Notes: generated from the letters alone by a model not told the origin. 64,000 bases of DNA from Candidatus Peregrinibacteria bacterium (GCA_018654255.1 JABILX010000004.1:202083-266082); one strand, 5' to 3'; shown: positions 17,220 through 26,192, counted from the first letter of the stretch. Numbers and translations are program-made.

Positions 17220-18625
17220 ATATCTTTGTTATTTAACAGGGCTGTTCTTATAGTATCAAATCTCGCCTGTGTATTTAAATATCTACTCAACTCATCAATC
17301 TTAGCGCCAACATTAGTATATTTATCATTTTTTTGAAGTAAAGAAGCGGCCAAATTGTCCAAGACTACGAAGTCATCTGAACCAAAATCAAACCCTCTCC
17401 CCTGCCCCTCCCCTAACAGTTTCAAACCAATAGATTCAATCTTCCTGTCAGAAGCTTTTCTCATCGAAGAAAAATTCTCAGAGTCAGACATCTTCCCAAC
17501 CTTTTTTGTGACATAAGCATCTATCCTCCGTGCATCAATAACACTAGGCAGATTAATTGCACTGAAAGGTCCAAAATTTTCACCTCCATTGATATACTCA
17601 TCATTCACGAAATATATAAATTCACCTGTCTTTAAATCTTTTCTAACAATCAGATCCACAGAAAAATCTGCAATCTGGACCCTGGCTAGACCATCCCTAC
17701 CAAACTCAACAGAATAATTCCCATTAAATTGAGATTCAACCTCAGACTTTGCTGAAGATTGTTCTTTTGGAGATATTACTGTAGTAGCAATAAGTACAGC
17801 AGCAGTTTGAATAATAGTATTAATAAACGTTTCCTCTATCTTTTCATCAACATTAACAGACTCCCATAACGCCATCAATTCTTCATCACCAGACAATTCG
17901 ATATATCTTGCATACATCTCGTCCATTGCATCCAAATACTCTTCTTCGGAAATACTTCCTTCGAGGAATTTAGCATCAAGCTCTTTCCTTTCTCGGAAGA
18001 ATTCTTCTCCAAATTCATCAGAATTCATCAACATCATAGTAATCTTGGCCAATCTCCTTCCCCTCCTGATATTGAGAAATATTTCAGCAATACCATTGGC
18101 ATTTTTGGGGTCAAAATATTTAAATAATTCTAAGTTGAAGGCTTTTACCATTTCAGCATATTTTTTTTCCAAATCCCCCTCATCTTCAACACCAGTAAAA
18201 TCTACCAAAGCAATAAACCGATCCTGCAACTCCTTGTTGTCCAAAAGCTCTTTAACTACTTTCAAATCCAACTTTTGAGTCTTAGAAATACGATATATCA
18301 AGTTGCGATAAGCAGTATCTCTATCAAGAATCTTTTCAGAACCTATCAAAGCACCTTCTCTGTCCGAATCAAGAACGTTGATTGCGTAAAGATTTTCAAC
18401 ATTAAATTTTACAAGGTCTACACTATTTGCTACCGCTAAAGAACCAATAACATCTTTCGACATATTCCCCCTGTCTTCTTTAGCCTCTCCCTTAATTTTA
18501 TACTCCTTGATTCTATACTCCTCTATTCTAGAAACTTCAGTACCAAAAATTTGGTTTTTCACATCAAGACTCCTATTTTTGGTAGGATTTGTGGGACTAC
18601 TATTTAGAGGTATTCTTTCATTCAT
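17204..18625 (-). CDS. Hypothetical protein, 473 aa, paralogue of the next gene downstream
   Basis: Upstream member of the tandem pair. The shared core is the acidic helical region GSISEEEYLDAMDEMYARYIE plus the DLKTGEFIYFVNDEY and SVIDARRIDAYVTKK segments. A hydrophobic run near residues 275-292 (INTIIQTAAVLIATTVIS) could be a buried helix or a weak membrane segment and has no equivalent in the paralogue. Start chosen at ATG 18625: the open frame reaches 18643, but TATAAT overlaps those upstream codons. The 18625 ATG is six nt after that box, predicting a leaderless message. Confidence 0.6.
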   Translation of the reverse strand: MNERIPLNSSPTNPTKNRSLDVKNQIFGTEVSRIEEYRIKEYKIKGEAKEDRGNMSKDVIGSLAVANSVDLVKFNVENLYAINVLDSDREGALIGSEKILDRDTAYRNLIYRISKTQKLDLKVVKELLDNKELQDRFIALVDFTGVEDEGDLEKKYAEMVKAFNLELFKYFDPKNANGIAEIFLNIRRGRRLAKITMMLMNSDEFGEEFFRERKELDAKFLEGSISEEEYLDAMDEMYARYIELSGDEELMALWESVNVDEKIEETFINTIIQTAAVLIATTVISPKEQSSAKSEVESQFNGNYSVEFGRDGLARVQIADFSVDLIVRKDLKTGEFIYFVNDEYINGGENFGPFSAINLPSVIDARRIDAYVTKKVGKMSDSENFSSMRKASDRKIESIGLKLLGEGQGRGFDFGSDDFVVLDNLAASLLQKNDKYTNVGAKIDELSRYLNTQARFDTIRTALLNNKDIWQMM

Positions 18626-18631
18626 CATTAC

Positions 18632-18660
18632 ATTATACAACAAAAACTCCTACCAATCAA
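18632..18660 (-). promoter_or_regulatory. Promoter of the tandem paralogue operon
   Basis: TTGATT (18655-18660), 17-nt spacer, perfect TATAAT (18632-18637), then six nt to the ATG at 18625. The -35 overlaps the end of the upstream gene. Confidence 0.7.
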
Positions 18661-19069
18661 CCTGTAAGTCCATATCATTCATCACAGCCTCAACATCAGT
18701 ATGAGTCATATCTAATAGCCCACTGGTTAACCTGAAATCCCTCCCATCATCAGATAGATCATCCGCGATTTTCTCCTCCAAAATCCCACGCGCACACCAA
18801 GCCACTCCAACTTTTTTTCTAGCGTCCTCATCTGAAGAGAAAACATCTCCTAAACCATCAAATTCACAAGACTTTCCCCTATTGTCAGAACACGTCTTGA
18901 GACAAGCAGCAATAGCCTCTCTTTGTGGCTTTTTTAACCACTTCACAATCTCGATATGACCAACAACCAAGCACAGTGCCAGCGTACCAATATGCAAACA
19001 TCTAACAGCTGCACGAAAAACCTCCAACTCCCTCTTTTCATCATAATCTTGAAACTCCAAATTACCCAT
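18650..19069 (-). CDS. Hypothetical protein, 139 aa
   Basis: Not recognised. It contains six cysteines, including CLKTCSDNRGKSC near the middle and CLHIGTLALCLVVGH near residue 24. The N-terminal hydrophobic run is short and might be a buried helix, not a signal peptide. The C-terminus is acidic. The ATG lies two nt after the elp3 stop, so it is probably the second gene of the elp3 operon. Confidence 0.55.
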   Translation of the reverse strand: MGNLEFQDYDEKRELEVFRAAVRCLHIGTLALCLVVGHIEIVKWLKKPQREAIAACLKTCSDNRGKSCEFDGLGDVFSSDEDARKKVGVAWCARGILEEKIADDLSDDGRDFRLTSGLLDMTHTDVEAVMNDMDLQVDW

Positions 19070-19071
19070 TA

Positions 19072-20664
19072 CTACACATTTTTATACTGATACAATTCCC
19101 CATCATTGAAGCCCAATTTTTTATAATATTCACGGACCCCCACCCCACTGATCACAACGAGCTTAGACAAACCTTCTTGTTTTGTCAACAAAGCGACTTT
19201 CTCGATTAATTGTCTACCATAACCCTTGTGTTGGCTCGCTTTTTTGTCTTTTCCAGATATAGAAATGTGCTCACCGAAAACATGTAATTCACGGATAACC
19301 GCAGCATCACGAAGATCGGCCATCCAATGCTTTTCACCCGAGAAATGTTGGGACGGTACTCTTAGTCGAACATAACCTATCAATTTGTCGTTTTCAACAT
19401 CCTCAAAACTCACAAAAAACTCTTTCCCAGAAGAAGACTTGTATTCTCTTACAACTAACTCAGCTTTTTTAACAACATCGCTTTTAATCTCCCTACATCT
19501 TATACATTTACATTTTTTACCTTTTTTCTTCATTTCTTCTTGGACATATTGCCTGAGGTTAGAAACCTTACTTCCCCCAATAATACTCTCGGCCGGAATA
19601 TCTCGATATAACCGAGTTATCCTACAATACTCAGGAACTTTCTCTTTAAATTTAACAAGTAAATCAATCAACTCTTTGTCAGCATATGGTTTGTGCCCAC
19701 CATCTCGATAGATTTTCTCCAAAGGAGAATAAGGAACCACCACACAAGGATATATTTTCAACCAATCAGGCTTGTATAATTCGTTATCAAAAAGCTCAGA
19801 AAACATCTCAAGGTCCTTCTTCTTGTTGCTTCCATACATATTCGGCATGAAGTGAACGTTTATCTTGAAACCAGCATCCTTGAGAAGCTTCAGAGATTCC
19901 TGCACTTCCTTAACACCATGCCCTCTCTTGTTAAGCTTATATATATTGTCGTCCAAACACTGGACTCCCAGTTCAACCTTGGTAACCCCAAGTTTACGGA
20001 AAAATTTCAAAGACTCCTCGTCAATATAATCAGGCCTAGTCTCTATAGAAAGTCCAACGCACCTGTTATTGGCCTTCTCATTTTTTCTCTGAGCCTCATC
20101 GAGAGACCTTTCTTTCTTTCCATCACCATAATCATAATTCAACCCATTGTAGACTCCTTTTACAAAATTCCTCTGATAAGCTTTTGGGTAAAAATTAAAG
20201 GTTCCACCAGAGATAATCATCTCAATCTTGTCGGTACGATGTCCTGTTTTTTGAAGACCTTTCAATCTAGAAACCACCTGTCTGTACGGATCAAAATCAT
20301 TCAAAATAGCACGCATTACGGCGGGCTCATTGCTCAAATAGCTTTTGGGCATATCGGGTTCCTTTGGACAATAGATGCACTGACCAGGACAAGCATAATC
20401 CTTCGTTATAACAGTGATAGAAGCAATCCCCGAAGTACTCCGCACTCCCCTCTTTCTTATCAATTTCTCAAACCTCAAATCAGGTTCGAGAACACCTCCA
20501 TCAACAAGCTCGTTGTAAGCTCTTACAAGCTCAATACTTGTTAGAGACGAGATTTTGTATTCACTCGAGTAGACGTTCTTTAATTTCTGCAAAAATCTTC
20601 TGTCAGAAATTTCATCTCTAATAGCTTGTTTAACAAATTTTTTCGCTATATGATCTATCTGCAT
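19072..20664 (-). CDS. elp3: Elp3-type tRNA U34 carboxymethyl transferase (radical SAM + acetyltransferase)
   Basis: 530 aa. Elp3 makes 5-carboxymethyluridine (cm5U) at the wobble position of tRNAs, using a radical-SAM domain and an acetyl-CoA-binding domain. Visible are the 4Fe-4S motif CPGQCIYCPKE (about residues 92-102), IISGGTFNFYPKAYQ, GLSIETRPDYI, VELGVQCLDD and HFMPNMYG. A Cys pair KCKCIRCREI follows near residue 385, then the C-terminal GNAT domain (GYGRQLIEKVA, VREYYKKLGF). It is a single-gene Elp3 as in archaea and some bacteria; no other Elongator subunits are nearby. It is divergent from a Trm9-like methyltransferase with 31 nt between starts. Confidence 0.93.
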   Translation of the reverse strand: MQIDHIAKKFVKQAIRDEISDRRFLQKLKNVYSSEYKISSLTSIELVRAYNELVDGGVLEPDLRFEKLIRKRGVRSTSGIASITVITKDYACPGQCIYCPKEPDMPKSYLSNEPAVMRAILNDFDPYRQVVSRLKGLQKTGHRTDKIEMIISGGTFNFYPKAYQRNFVKGVYNGLNYDYGDGKKERSLDEAQRKNEKANNRCVGLSIETRPDYIDEESLKFFRKLGVTKVELGVQCLDDNIYKLNKRGHGVKEVQESLKLLKDAGFKINVHFMPNMYGSNKKKDLEMFSELFDNELYKPDWLKIYPCVVVPYSPLEKIYRDGGHKPYADKELIDLLVKFKEKVPEYCRITRLYRDIPAESIIGGSKVSNLRQYVQEEMKKKGKKCKCIRCREIKSDVVKKAELVVREYKSSSGKEFFVSFEDVENDKLIGYVRLRVPSQHFSGEKHWMADLRDAAVIRELHVFGEHISISGKDKKASQHKGYGRQLIEKVALLTKQEGLSKLVVISGVGVREYYKKLGFNDGELYQYKNV

Positions 20665-20695
20665 TTTTTATTATTAAAGCTTGGGGAATTCTATC

Positions 20696-21367
20696 ATGAG
20701 AGAGAATACAGCAAAAGCAATCCTTGAAAACGTAAAAAAAACATATAGCGACATAGCAAACGATTTTTCAAAAAGCAGAAACAACAAATGGAATGAATTC
20801 GATTCATTTCTCGAATTTATCGAAAACAAAGGCACTGTAGCTGACATTGGGTGTGGCAACGGAAGATTCTACAAATTCTTGAGAGAAAAACGAGACAGCA
20901 AGTACGTAGGAATAGACAACAACAAAGAACTTCTCAAAGAGGCGAAACGTCTAAACAAAGCAAATTTCATCGAAGGCGACATACTCAAAATCCCATTAAA
21001 AGAAGACTCTCAAGACGTGACAGTTTGTATAGCAGCTCTACACCACATTCCATCGAAAAAACTCAAGAATCAAGCCATCGAAGAACTAGCCAGAATAACA
21101 AAACCCAAAGGATACTTACTCCTGTCAGTATGGAACCTACTAGAGCAAAAAAAATACAAAAAATATGTTGTTAAAGCTTTTGTAAAATGGTTGTATACAA
21201 TGGGCAAATTCGAAAAAAGAGGACTTTTCATCCCATGGCAAAAAGAAAGAGACAGATACTACTACGCATTCAAAGAAAGTGAACTTAAAAAAATGCTAGA
21301 TAAAAAATTTAAAATCATAAAAAAAACTAAAGGAAATAACATTGTTCTAATATGCGAGAAAAAGTAA
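20696..21367 (+). CDS. Class I SAM methyltransferase, Trm9/ALKBH8-like
   Basis: 223 aa. The SAM-binding motif is VADIGCGNGRFY (about residue 48), followed by VGIDNN and GDILKIPLKEDSQDVTVCIAALHHI. The order resembles the Trm9/ALKBH8 methyltransferases, which convert cm5U34 to mcm5U34 in eukaryotic tRNA: CGNG, then ALHHIPSKK, then SVWNLLEQKKYKK, matching the family's HHF and W-x-x-EQ region. Its position, divergent from elp3, fits because Elp3 makes the cm5U substrate. Function remains inference; a generic UbiE-like methyltransferase is the alternative. ATG 20696 is preferred over a TTG at 20681. Confidence 0.65.
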   Translation: MRENTAKAILENVKKTYSDIANDFSKSRNNKWNEFDSFLEFIENKGTVADIGCGNGRFYKFLREKRDSKYVGIDNNKELLKEAKRLNKANFIEGDILKIPLKEDSQDVTVCIAALHHIPSKKLKNQAIEELARITKPKGYLLLSVWNLLEQKKYKKYVVKAFVKWLYTMGKFEKRGLFIPWQKERDRYYYAFKESELKKMLDKKFKIIKKTKGNNIVLICEKK

Positions 21368-22182
21368 AAATACTAGGAGTAAATTTCGACAAAATCACAT
21401 CTAAAGATGCTTTGGAAAAAATATCAGACTGGCTTTCTCCGGGGATACATTTGAAAAAAAGACACGTTGTAGTCACGCCAAATCCAGAAATACTACTTGA
21501 AGCCCAGAAAGACGATAAATACAGACGAATCTTGAACAAGGCAGACCTGAGCATTCCAGATGGGATAGGGGTATTATGGGCATCAAAATTCAGAAAAATC
21601 GCGAACACAAAAGACTCCAAGCTAAAAAAATGCTCAAAATGGTTCGTCAGCTTATCGATGATTCCAATCAGCAAAAGCTACATAAGAACCGAGTTGCCAG
21701 AAAGAGTGACTGGAGTGGACCTGATGGAAAAAATATGCAAACTGGCAGAGATAAAAGGAAGTAAAGTTTTTTTACTCGGAGCGGGGAAAGGAATAGCTAG
21801 ACGCACAGCTGAAAAACTAATGGAAAAATATCCAGAACTTCTAATAACTGGAGTCTATGCAGGAACCCCAAAGCAGAAACACGAAAAGAAAATACGTGAG
21901 CTAATCAACGCAAGTGAAGCCGAAGTATTATTTGTAGCATACGGAGCTCCAAACCAAGAAAAATGGATAGAAAGAAACATAAAACACATTCACACACTAA
22001 AAGTAGCTATGGGCGTTGGGGGCTCTTTTGATTTCATTTCAGGAGAAAAAAAGAGGGCACCAATCGTAATGCAAAAAACAGGACTTGAATGGCTGTACAG
22101 ATTGTCTAAACAACCATCAAGAGCAAAAAGAATACTCAACGCAACAGTGGTATTCCCTATTAGAGTCTTTAAAAGAAAATAA
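21352..22182 (+). CDS. WecG/TagA/CpsF family glycosyltransferase (GT26)
   Basis: 276 aa. This family transfers N-acetylmannosamine(-uronic acid) or related sugars to undecaprenyl-linked intermediates for wall or capsule polymers. Hallmarks are HVVVTPNPEILLEAQ, LSIPDGIGVLWAS, VTGVDLMEKICKLA, VFLLGAGKGIARRTAEKL, FVAYGAPNQEKWI and MGVGGSFDFISGEKKRAP. It overlaps the methyltransferase gene by 16 nt, so they are co-transcribed, although their functions are not obviously linked. Confidence 0.93.
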   Translation: MREKVKILGVNFDKITSKDALEKISDWLSPGIHLKKRHVVVTPNPEILLEAQKDDKYRRILNKADLSIPDGIGVLWASKFRKIANTKDSKLKKCSKWFVSLSMIPISKSYIRTELPERVTGVDLMEKICKLAEIKGSKVFLLGAGKGIARRTAEKLMEKYPELLITGVYAGTPKQKHEKKIRELINASEAEVLFVAYGAPNQEKWIERNIKHIHTLKVAMGVGGSFDFISGEKKRAPIVMQKTGLEWLYRLSKQPSRAKRILNATVVFPIRVFKRK

Positions 22183-22184
22183 AA

Positions 22185-22454
22185 CTACTTTTTCTTTTTG
22201 CCAGACTTTTTCTTGGCGTCCAATAGTTGATTTACTATCGGAGTAATCTTTTCAATCACAACATTCATTGCTTTCAGAGGACTAACCACTGAAACTTTGA
22301 CTTTATCAGTTACATCCTTAACATCATCCAAGATTTTCGATACATCTCTCAAGATAAAGATCACGTAAAGCAAAGCCATCGATAAAAAAATGACTAATAC
22401 AAGGAATCCAATCCCGAAAGACATGCGCATGATATCTGCAGAGGTTTCAAACAT
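22185..22454 (-). CDS. Small membrane protein, 89 aa
   Basis: One N-terminal membrane helix (FLVLVIFLSMALLYVIFIL, about residues 17-36) followed by an amphipathic helical stretch (DVSKILDDVKDVTDKVK) and a Lys-rich tail. The layout recalls DUF948-type proteins but I cannot assign a family. It lies 28 nt after gatB and could be the last gene of that operon. It converges on wecG with two nt between stops. Confidence 0.55.
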   Translation of the reverse strand: MFETSADIMRMSFGIGFLVLVIFLSMALLYVIFILRDVSKILDDVKDVTDKVKVSVVSPLKAMNVVIEKITPIVNQLLDAKKKSGKKKK

Positions 22455-22482
22455 AGGAATTTTGGTTTAATTTACTCTATTA

Positions 22483-23913
22483 TTATAGCATTTTTCGCAC
22501 CATTTCGTCCACTATCGATGGGTTGGCCTTTCCCTTCATCTCTTTCATGACTTGACCTATCAAGGCTCCTACAGCCTTGTCCTTGCCATTTTTTATATCT
22601 TCTACAATAGATGGGTTCGCCTTCACGACTTTTTTGCAAACTTCTTCGATTTCAGACGAATCACTGATCTGTTCAAGTCCCTTTTTCTTAACAATCTTCG
22701 CTGGATCATCTCCAGTCTTGTACATCTCTTCGAAAACATCACCTTTCGCAGCGTTGTTCGAGACTTTCCCATCCTTGATCATTTTGAGCAAAATACCCAT
22801 CATTTCAGAAGTAACTTTTTGTTCACCAACAGATATAAGTTCCTCCCTCAAATGCTTCATAAGGACGGTTAGTACAAAAGAAATTGCCAACTTAACATCC
22901 CCACAACCCTTGATAACTTCCTCGAAATAATTTGCCAAGGAAACATCTGCGACCAAAATCCTTACATCCTCATCGTTTAATCCATACTGTTCCTTAAACC
23001 TTTGTGCTTTTTGGGCCGGCAATTCCGGCAACTTCTTTTTCATTTCTTCAATTTGCTTCTTTGAAGTAATCACTGGAGGAATGTCTGGTTCAGGGAAATA
23101 TCTGTAATCATCACTCCCCTCCTTGGTTCTCATAATATATATTTCTTGCTTGTCATCATTCCAACCAACAGTCAGATCTTGAGTCTGAACCTCCCCTTGT
23201 TCCCACAAAGCTTTTTGTCTATCAATCTCAAAATCTATAGCATTTTCAAGAGACCTAAACGAATTCAAATTCTTGATCTCACTTCGAGCATTTAACCCCT
23301 TACTCCCCTTCTCACGAATAGAAACAGACGCGTCAAACCTCATCATCCCCTTCTCCATGTCAGCCTCACTTGAACCAATGTATCTCAATATTTTCTGAAC
23401 CTCCTTGGCATACAAAGAAGCCTCCTCAGAAGATCTCATGTCCGGCTCACTAACGATTTCCATCAAAGGAGTTCCGGCTCTATTGAAATCAACCAACGTC
23501 CCACCTTTTACATGAGTTAATTTTCCCGCATCGTCCTCCAGATGCAACCTAGTAATATTTATTTTTTTATTTCCGCCAGACGTTTTGATATCAATCCATC
23601 CTTTCTCAGAAATAGGTTCATCAAACTGAGATATTTGAAAACCTTTTGGTGAATCTGGATAGAAGTAATTTTTTCTATCGAATTTAGAGAACTCCTTTAT
23701 TTGACAATTCAAAGCCAAAGCAGCAAAAATTCCTTTTTGCAAAGCCTCATCATTCAACACGGGTAACATCCCTGGAAATCCAGTACAAACAGGGCAAGTA
23801 TTGATATTCGGAGATTTATCAAAAGAATCGTTGTCACACCTGCAAAACATCTTTGTTTTGGTTGAAATCTGCGCATGAATCTCCAATCCAATTACAACCT
23901 CAATATCTGTCAT
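22483..23913 (-). CDS. gatB: Aspartyl/glutamyl-tRNA amidotransferase subunit B
   Basis: 476 aa, full length. GatB is the tRNA-binding and kinase subunit of GatCAB, which converts Glu-tRNA(Gln) or Asp-tRNA(Asn) to the amide. MTDIEVVIGLEIHAQISTKTKMFC, CPVCTGFPGMLPVLN, LEDDAGKL and MMRFDASVSIR are diagnostic, and the C-terminal YqeY-like helical domain is present (VGALIGQVMKEMKGKANPSIV). gatA and gatC are not in this window. It follows coaE after 5 nt. Confidence 0.97.
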   Translation of the reverse strand: MTDIEVVIGLEIHAQISTKTKMFCRCDNDSFDKSPNINTCPVCTGFPGMLPVLNDEALQKGIFAALALNCQIKEFSKFDRKNYFYPDSPKGFQISQFDEPISEKGWIDIKTSGGNKKINITRLHLEDDAGKLTHVKGGTLVDFNRAGTPLMEIVSEPDMRSSEEASLYAKEVQKILRYIGSSEADMEKGMMRFDASVSIREKGSKGLNARSEIKNLNSFRSLENAIDFEIDRQKALWEQGEVQTQDLTVGWNDDKQEIYIMRTKEGSDDYRYFPEPDIPPVITSKKQIEEMKKKLPELPAQKAQRFKEQYGLNDEDVRILVADVSLANYFEEVIKGCGDVKLAISFVLTVLMKHLREELISVGEQKVTSEMMGILLKMIKDGKVSNNAAKGDVFEEMYKTGDDPAKIVKKKGLEQISDSSEIEEVCKKVVKANPSIVEDIKNGKDKAVGALIGQVMKEMKGKANPSIVDEMVRKML

Positions 23914-23918
23914 CTTAT

Positions 23919-24443
23919 TTAAGAAGTTAATTTTTCAACCTGGATTATAACCTGTTTTTCCAAGTCCTTCAAAGTAGAATTATTTAACACCTTCCCATCA
24001 ACCTTTTTGGGCAAGATATCAATAAATTCTTTTGTATTTACGTCAGGCCTCTCCACAACAAGAATCTTATCAACCAATTTATTCAAATATTTATCTTCAA
24101 AATAAACAGCCTCTATAGCGACCTTCTCCTCATCAAGCTTATATAATTCTTTGGAAATTTCATTGAAAACCAAAGGGTGTATTAGCACATTTAGTATTTT
24201 TAATTTCTTAAAGTCAGAAAAAACAACTTTTCTCAATTTAGACCTGTTAACAGAACCGTCTTTGGAAATAAATTCATCACCAAAAAAATCAACAACCTTT
24301 CTCTGCCCAGGCCGACCTTTCTCATACAATCTATGAACAACTTCATCAGCATCTATGACATACCAACCCTTACCTTGAAGAATCTTCAAAACCTCACTTT
24401 TGCCAGATCCTGGATGCCCACAAATACCCAATATAAAATTCAT
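23919..24443 (-). CDS. coaE: Dephospho-CoA kinase-like P-loop kinase
   Basis: 174 aa, a little short for CoaE (about 200), which phosphorylates dephospho-CoA in the last step of CoA synthesis. It has the P-loop GHPGSGKSE, DADEVVHRLYEKG, FFGDEFISKDGSVNRSKLRKVVF and NVLIHPLV, all in CoaE order. The LID/C-terminal helices are shortened. No other CoA genes are in the window. It lies in a tight operon between the HEPN-like gene and gatB. Confidence 0.8.
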   Translation of the reverse strand: MNFILGICGHPGSGKSEVLKILQGKGWYVIDADEVVHRLYEKGRPGQRKVVDFFGDEFISKDGSVNRSKLRKVVFSDFKKLKILNVLIHPLVFNEISKELYKLDEEKVAIEAVYFEDKYLNKLVDKILVVERPDVNTKEFIDILPKKVDGKVLNNSTLKDLEKQVIIQVEKLTS

Positions 24444-24445
24444 AA

Positions 24446-24868
24446 TTAAACATTAGCACCTAAATCATTCAAAGCTCTTTTGAAAGATGAAATTGCACTC
24501 TTTACTTCCGCATTACTCAACCTAACATCAACCTGATGGGCAATTCTATTTCTAAGTTTGTGAGCCCTCCAAACAGCATTTATATCAGAAAAATAAGCAT
24601 CACTCCTTTTCAACATTTCACCAAAAGACAACCCATCAAATTTCTTACCAGCCCTTTTGCCAAGAGTGTGATGAAGAAGCTTGTCAGCATTTATGATTGC
24701 AATAGACTGATTAGTATTCAACATCTCCGAGACCTTGGCCCAATGCTTTGAAATATACTTTTGGTCGCTATTACTAAGCTTGGCCCTATTCTTCCACTGC
24801 AACCAAGAAACAAAACCCATAACAAGAACTACCAGAAGAAAAAAGCCAACAACAAATACAAGAACCAT
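24446..24868 (-). CDS. Membrane-anchored HEPN-like domain protein
   Basis: 140 aa. An N-terminal membrane helix (VLVFVVGFFLLVVLVMGFV) is followed by a four-helix-bundle-like domain. KLRNRIAHQ near residue 112 matches the R-x4-H signature of HEPN domains, which occur in RNases, toxins and nucleotide-binding adaptors. Whether this one is catalytic is unknown. It lies between the PH-domain gene (4-nt gap) and coaE (2-nt gap). Confidence 0.6.
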   Translation of the reverse strand: MVLVFVVGFFLLVVLVMGFVSWLQWKNRAKLSNSDQKYISKHWAKVSEMLNTNQSIAIINADKLLHHTLGKRAGKKFDGLSFGEMLKRSDAYFSDINAVWRAHKLRNRIAHQVDVRLSNAEVKSAISSFKRALNDLGANV

Positions 24869-24872
24869 ATAA

Positions 24873-25466
24873 TTAACTGTTATCAGAATGAATTATTCCA
24901 TTTTCTTTCGCATGATTAGCTATCATTTCCGCAAGCATACCCTTGAGAGTTTCATGATCAGTAAAAGACTTGTCTTTAATAAATTTCTCCTGATACTTCA
25001 TTATTATTCTATCAACCTTTCTTGGATTAGCAGCATCAGCAAGATTGATCTGAACCCCCATCCCCATCTTATCAATAATTATGTCACCATAATTCAAAAC
25101 CGTAGGCAGAAACCCCTGTATTGTGTAGGAAATACCATCAATCATGTGATATTCAATCCTCTTGGAAGTATTGTCGAAAACCCCTCTCCTCTCTATATCT
25201 ATAACCCCAATATTAGTTATCAATAAACAATCATAGTGATACTCCATAAACTTAATAATAAAATTAGTAAGTCCAGCAATCAACCACACCAAACAAACAA
25301 TAAAGAACATAGGAAGGAAGTAAAACACCAATACCGGAGGAAGGATCCCAAATAAAACCGGCTTCCACGTTTTCTTTTTCAAAATAAACCAATGTCTATT
25401 AATCACGTGAAAAATTTCTTCTCCTTCGTCTAAATGTCTCCTATAAGAAAGATGTCTTAAACTCAT
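24873..25466 (-). CDS. Membrane protein with bacterial PH-like domain
   Basis: 197 aa. Two membrane helices near residues 37-72 form a hairpin (PVLFGILPPVLVFYFLPMFFIVCLVWLI). They are followed by a bacterial PH-type beta domain (CLLITNIGVIDIERRGVFDNTSKRIEYHMIDGISY), as in YdbT/YdbS-like proteins. The C-terminal 50 residues are helical. Function is unknown. It is the first gene of a five-gene operon. The promoter is excellent and puts TATAAT six nt before the ATG. Confidence 0.7.
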   Translation of the reverse strand: MSLRHLSYRRHLDEGEEIFHVINRHWFILKKKTWKPVLFGILPPVLVFYFLPMFFIVCLVWLIAGLTNFIIKFMEYHYDCLLITNIGVIDIERRGVFDNTSKRIEYHMIDGISYTIQGFLPTVLNYGDIIIDKMGMGVQINLADAANPRKVDRIIMKYQEKFIKDKSFTDHETLKGMLAEMIANHAKENGIIHSDNS

Positions 25467-25472
25467 GTTTAA

Positions 25473-25501
25473 ATTATAATATTTTATCTTTACTTTTGCA
25501 A
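25473..25501 (-). promoter_or_regulatory. Promoter of the PH-HEPN-coaE-gatB operon
   Basis: TTGCAA (25496-25501), 17-nt spacer, TATAAT (25473-25478), six nt to the ATG at 25466: a leaderless arrangement. Confidence 0.75.
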
Positions 25502-25514
25502 TGAAGCTATTAGT

Positions 25515-26192
25515 ATGCAGGGGATGAAAAAAGAAGATATGAAGAAAATTGGGCTTTGGCTACTAGACCTTGTGATAAATGTGGCCATCGTTTTTGGTAT
25601 AGTTTTGTTAGTCGAAAGGTTCCTAGTAACACCTTTTGAAATATACGGTCCCTCGATGTGCGACAACCTTAATTTGATAGACGGAGAATGTGTTGGAGAT
25701 TACGGAGAAAAAATAATCATCAACAAAGCCGGATACTACATCAACGATCCAGAAAGAGGAGATATCATAATCTTCAAGCCAAAAATTTCTGATGAAAAGT
25801 TTTTTGTAAAAAGAATTATTGGACTTCCCGGAGAAACAGTAGAAATATTAAACGGAGAAGTTTATGTCACAAACCAGGACAATCCAACAGGAACGAAAAT
25901 AGACGAAACATATCTCAATGCTTCGAACAAAAGAAATACAGTCACCTTTTCAAAAGGGTCTACAATCTTCCAGGTGCCAGAGAATGAATACTTTGTAATG
26001 GGAGACAATAGGAACTCAAGCACGGATTCAAGAAGCTGTTTCAGAAATCCAATATCAGAAGGATGCAGCAACGGCATGGCAGAAGCCTTTGTTCCAAAAG
26101 AGAACCTAGAAGGAAAAGCATGGGTAGTTTTCTGGCCAATAGGAAGCTGGAGAGTCGTAGACGATATGGAGTACTCAGAACTCCTCCCTTGA
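25515..26192 (+). CDS. lepB: Signal peptidase I
   Basis: 225 aa. LepB removes signal peptides at the outer face of the membrane. One N-terminal anchor (VINVAIVFGIVLLVERFLV) is followed by box B with the catalytic Ser in FEIYGPSMCDNL, the Lys in FFVKRIIGLPGE, and box E GDNRNSSTDSR. An insert with Cys residues (SRSCFRNPISEGCSNG) lies between box E and the C-terminal strand, possibly a disulfide. An in-frame ATG at 25524 is an alternative start. The end overlaps a convergent gene by 18 nt. Confidence 0.95.
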   Translation: MQGMKKEDMKKIGLWLLDLVINVAIVFGIVLLVERFLVTPFEIYGPSMCDNLNLIDGECVGDYGEKIIINKAGYYINDPERGDIIIFKPKISDEKFFVKRIIGLPGETVEILNGEVYVTNQDNPTGTKIDETYLNASNKRNTVTFSKGSTIFQVPENEYFVMGDNRNSSTDSRSCFRNPISEGCSNGMAEAFVPKENLEGKAWVVFWPIGSWRVVDDMEYSELLP

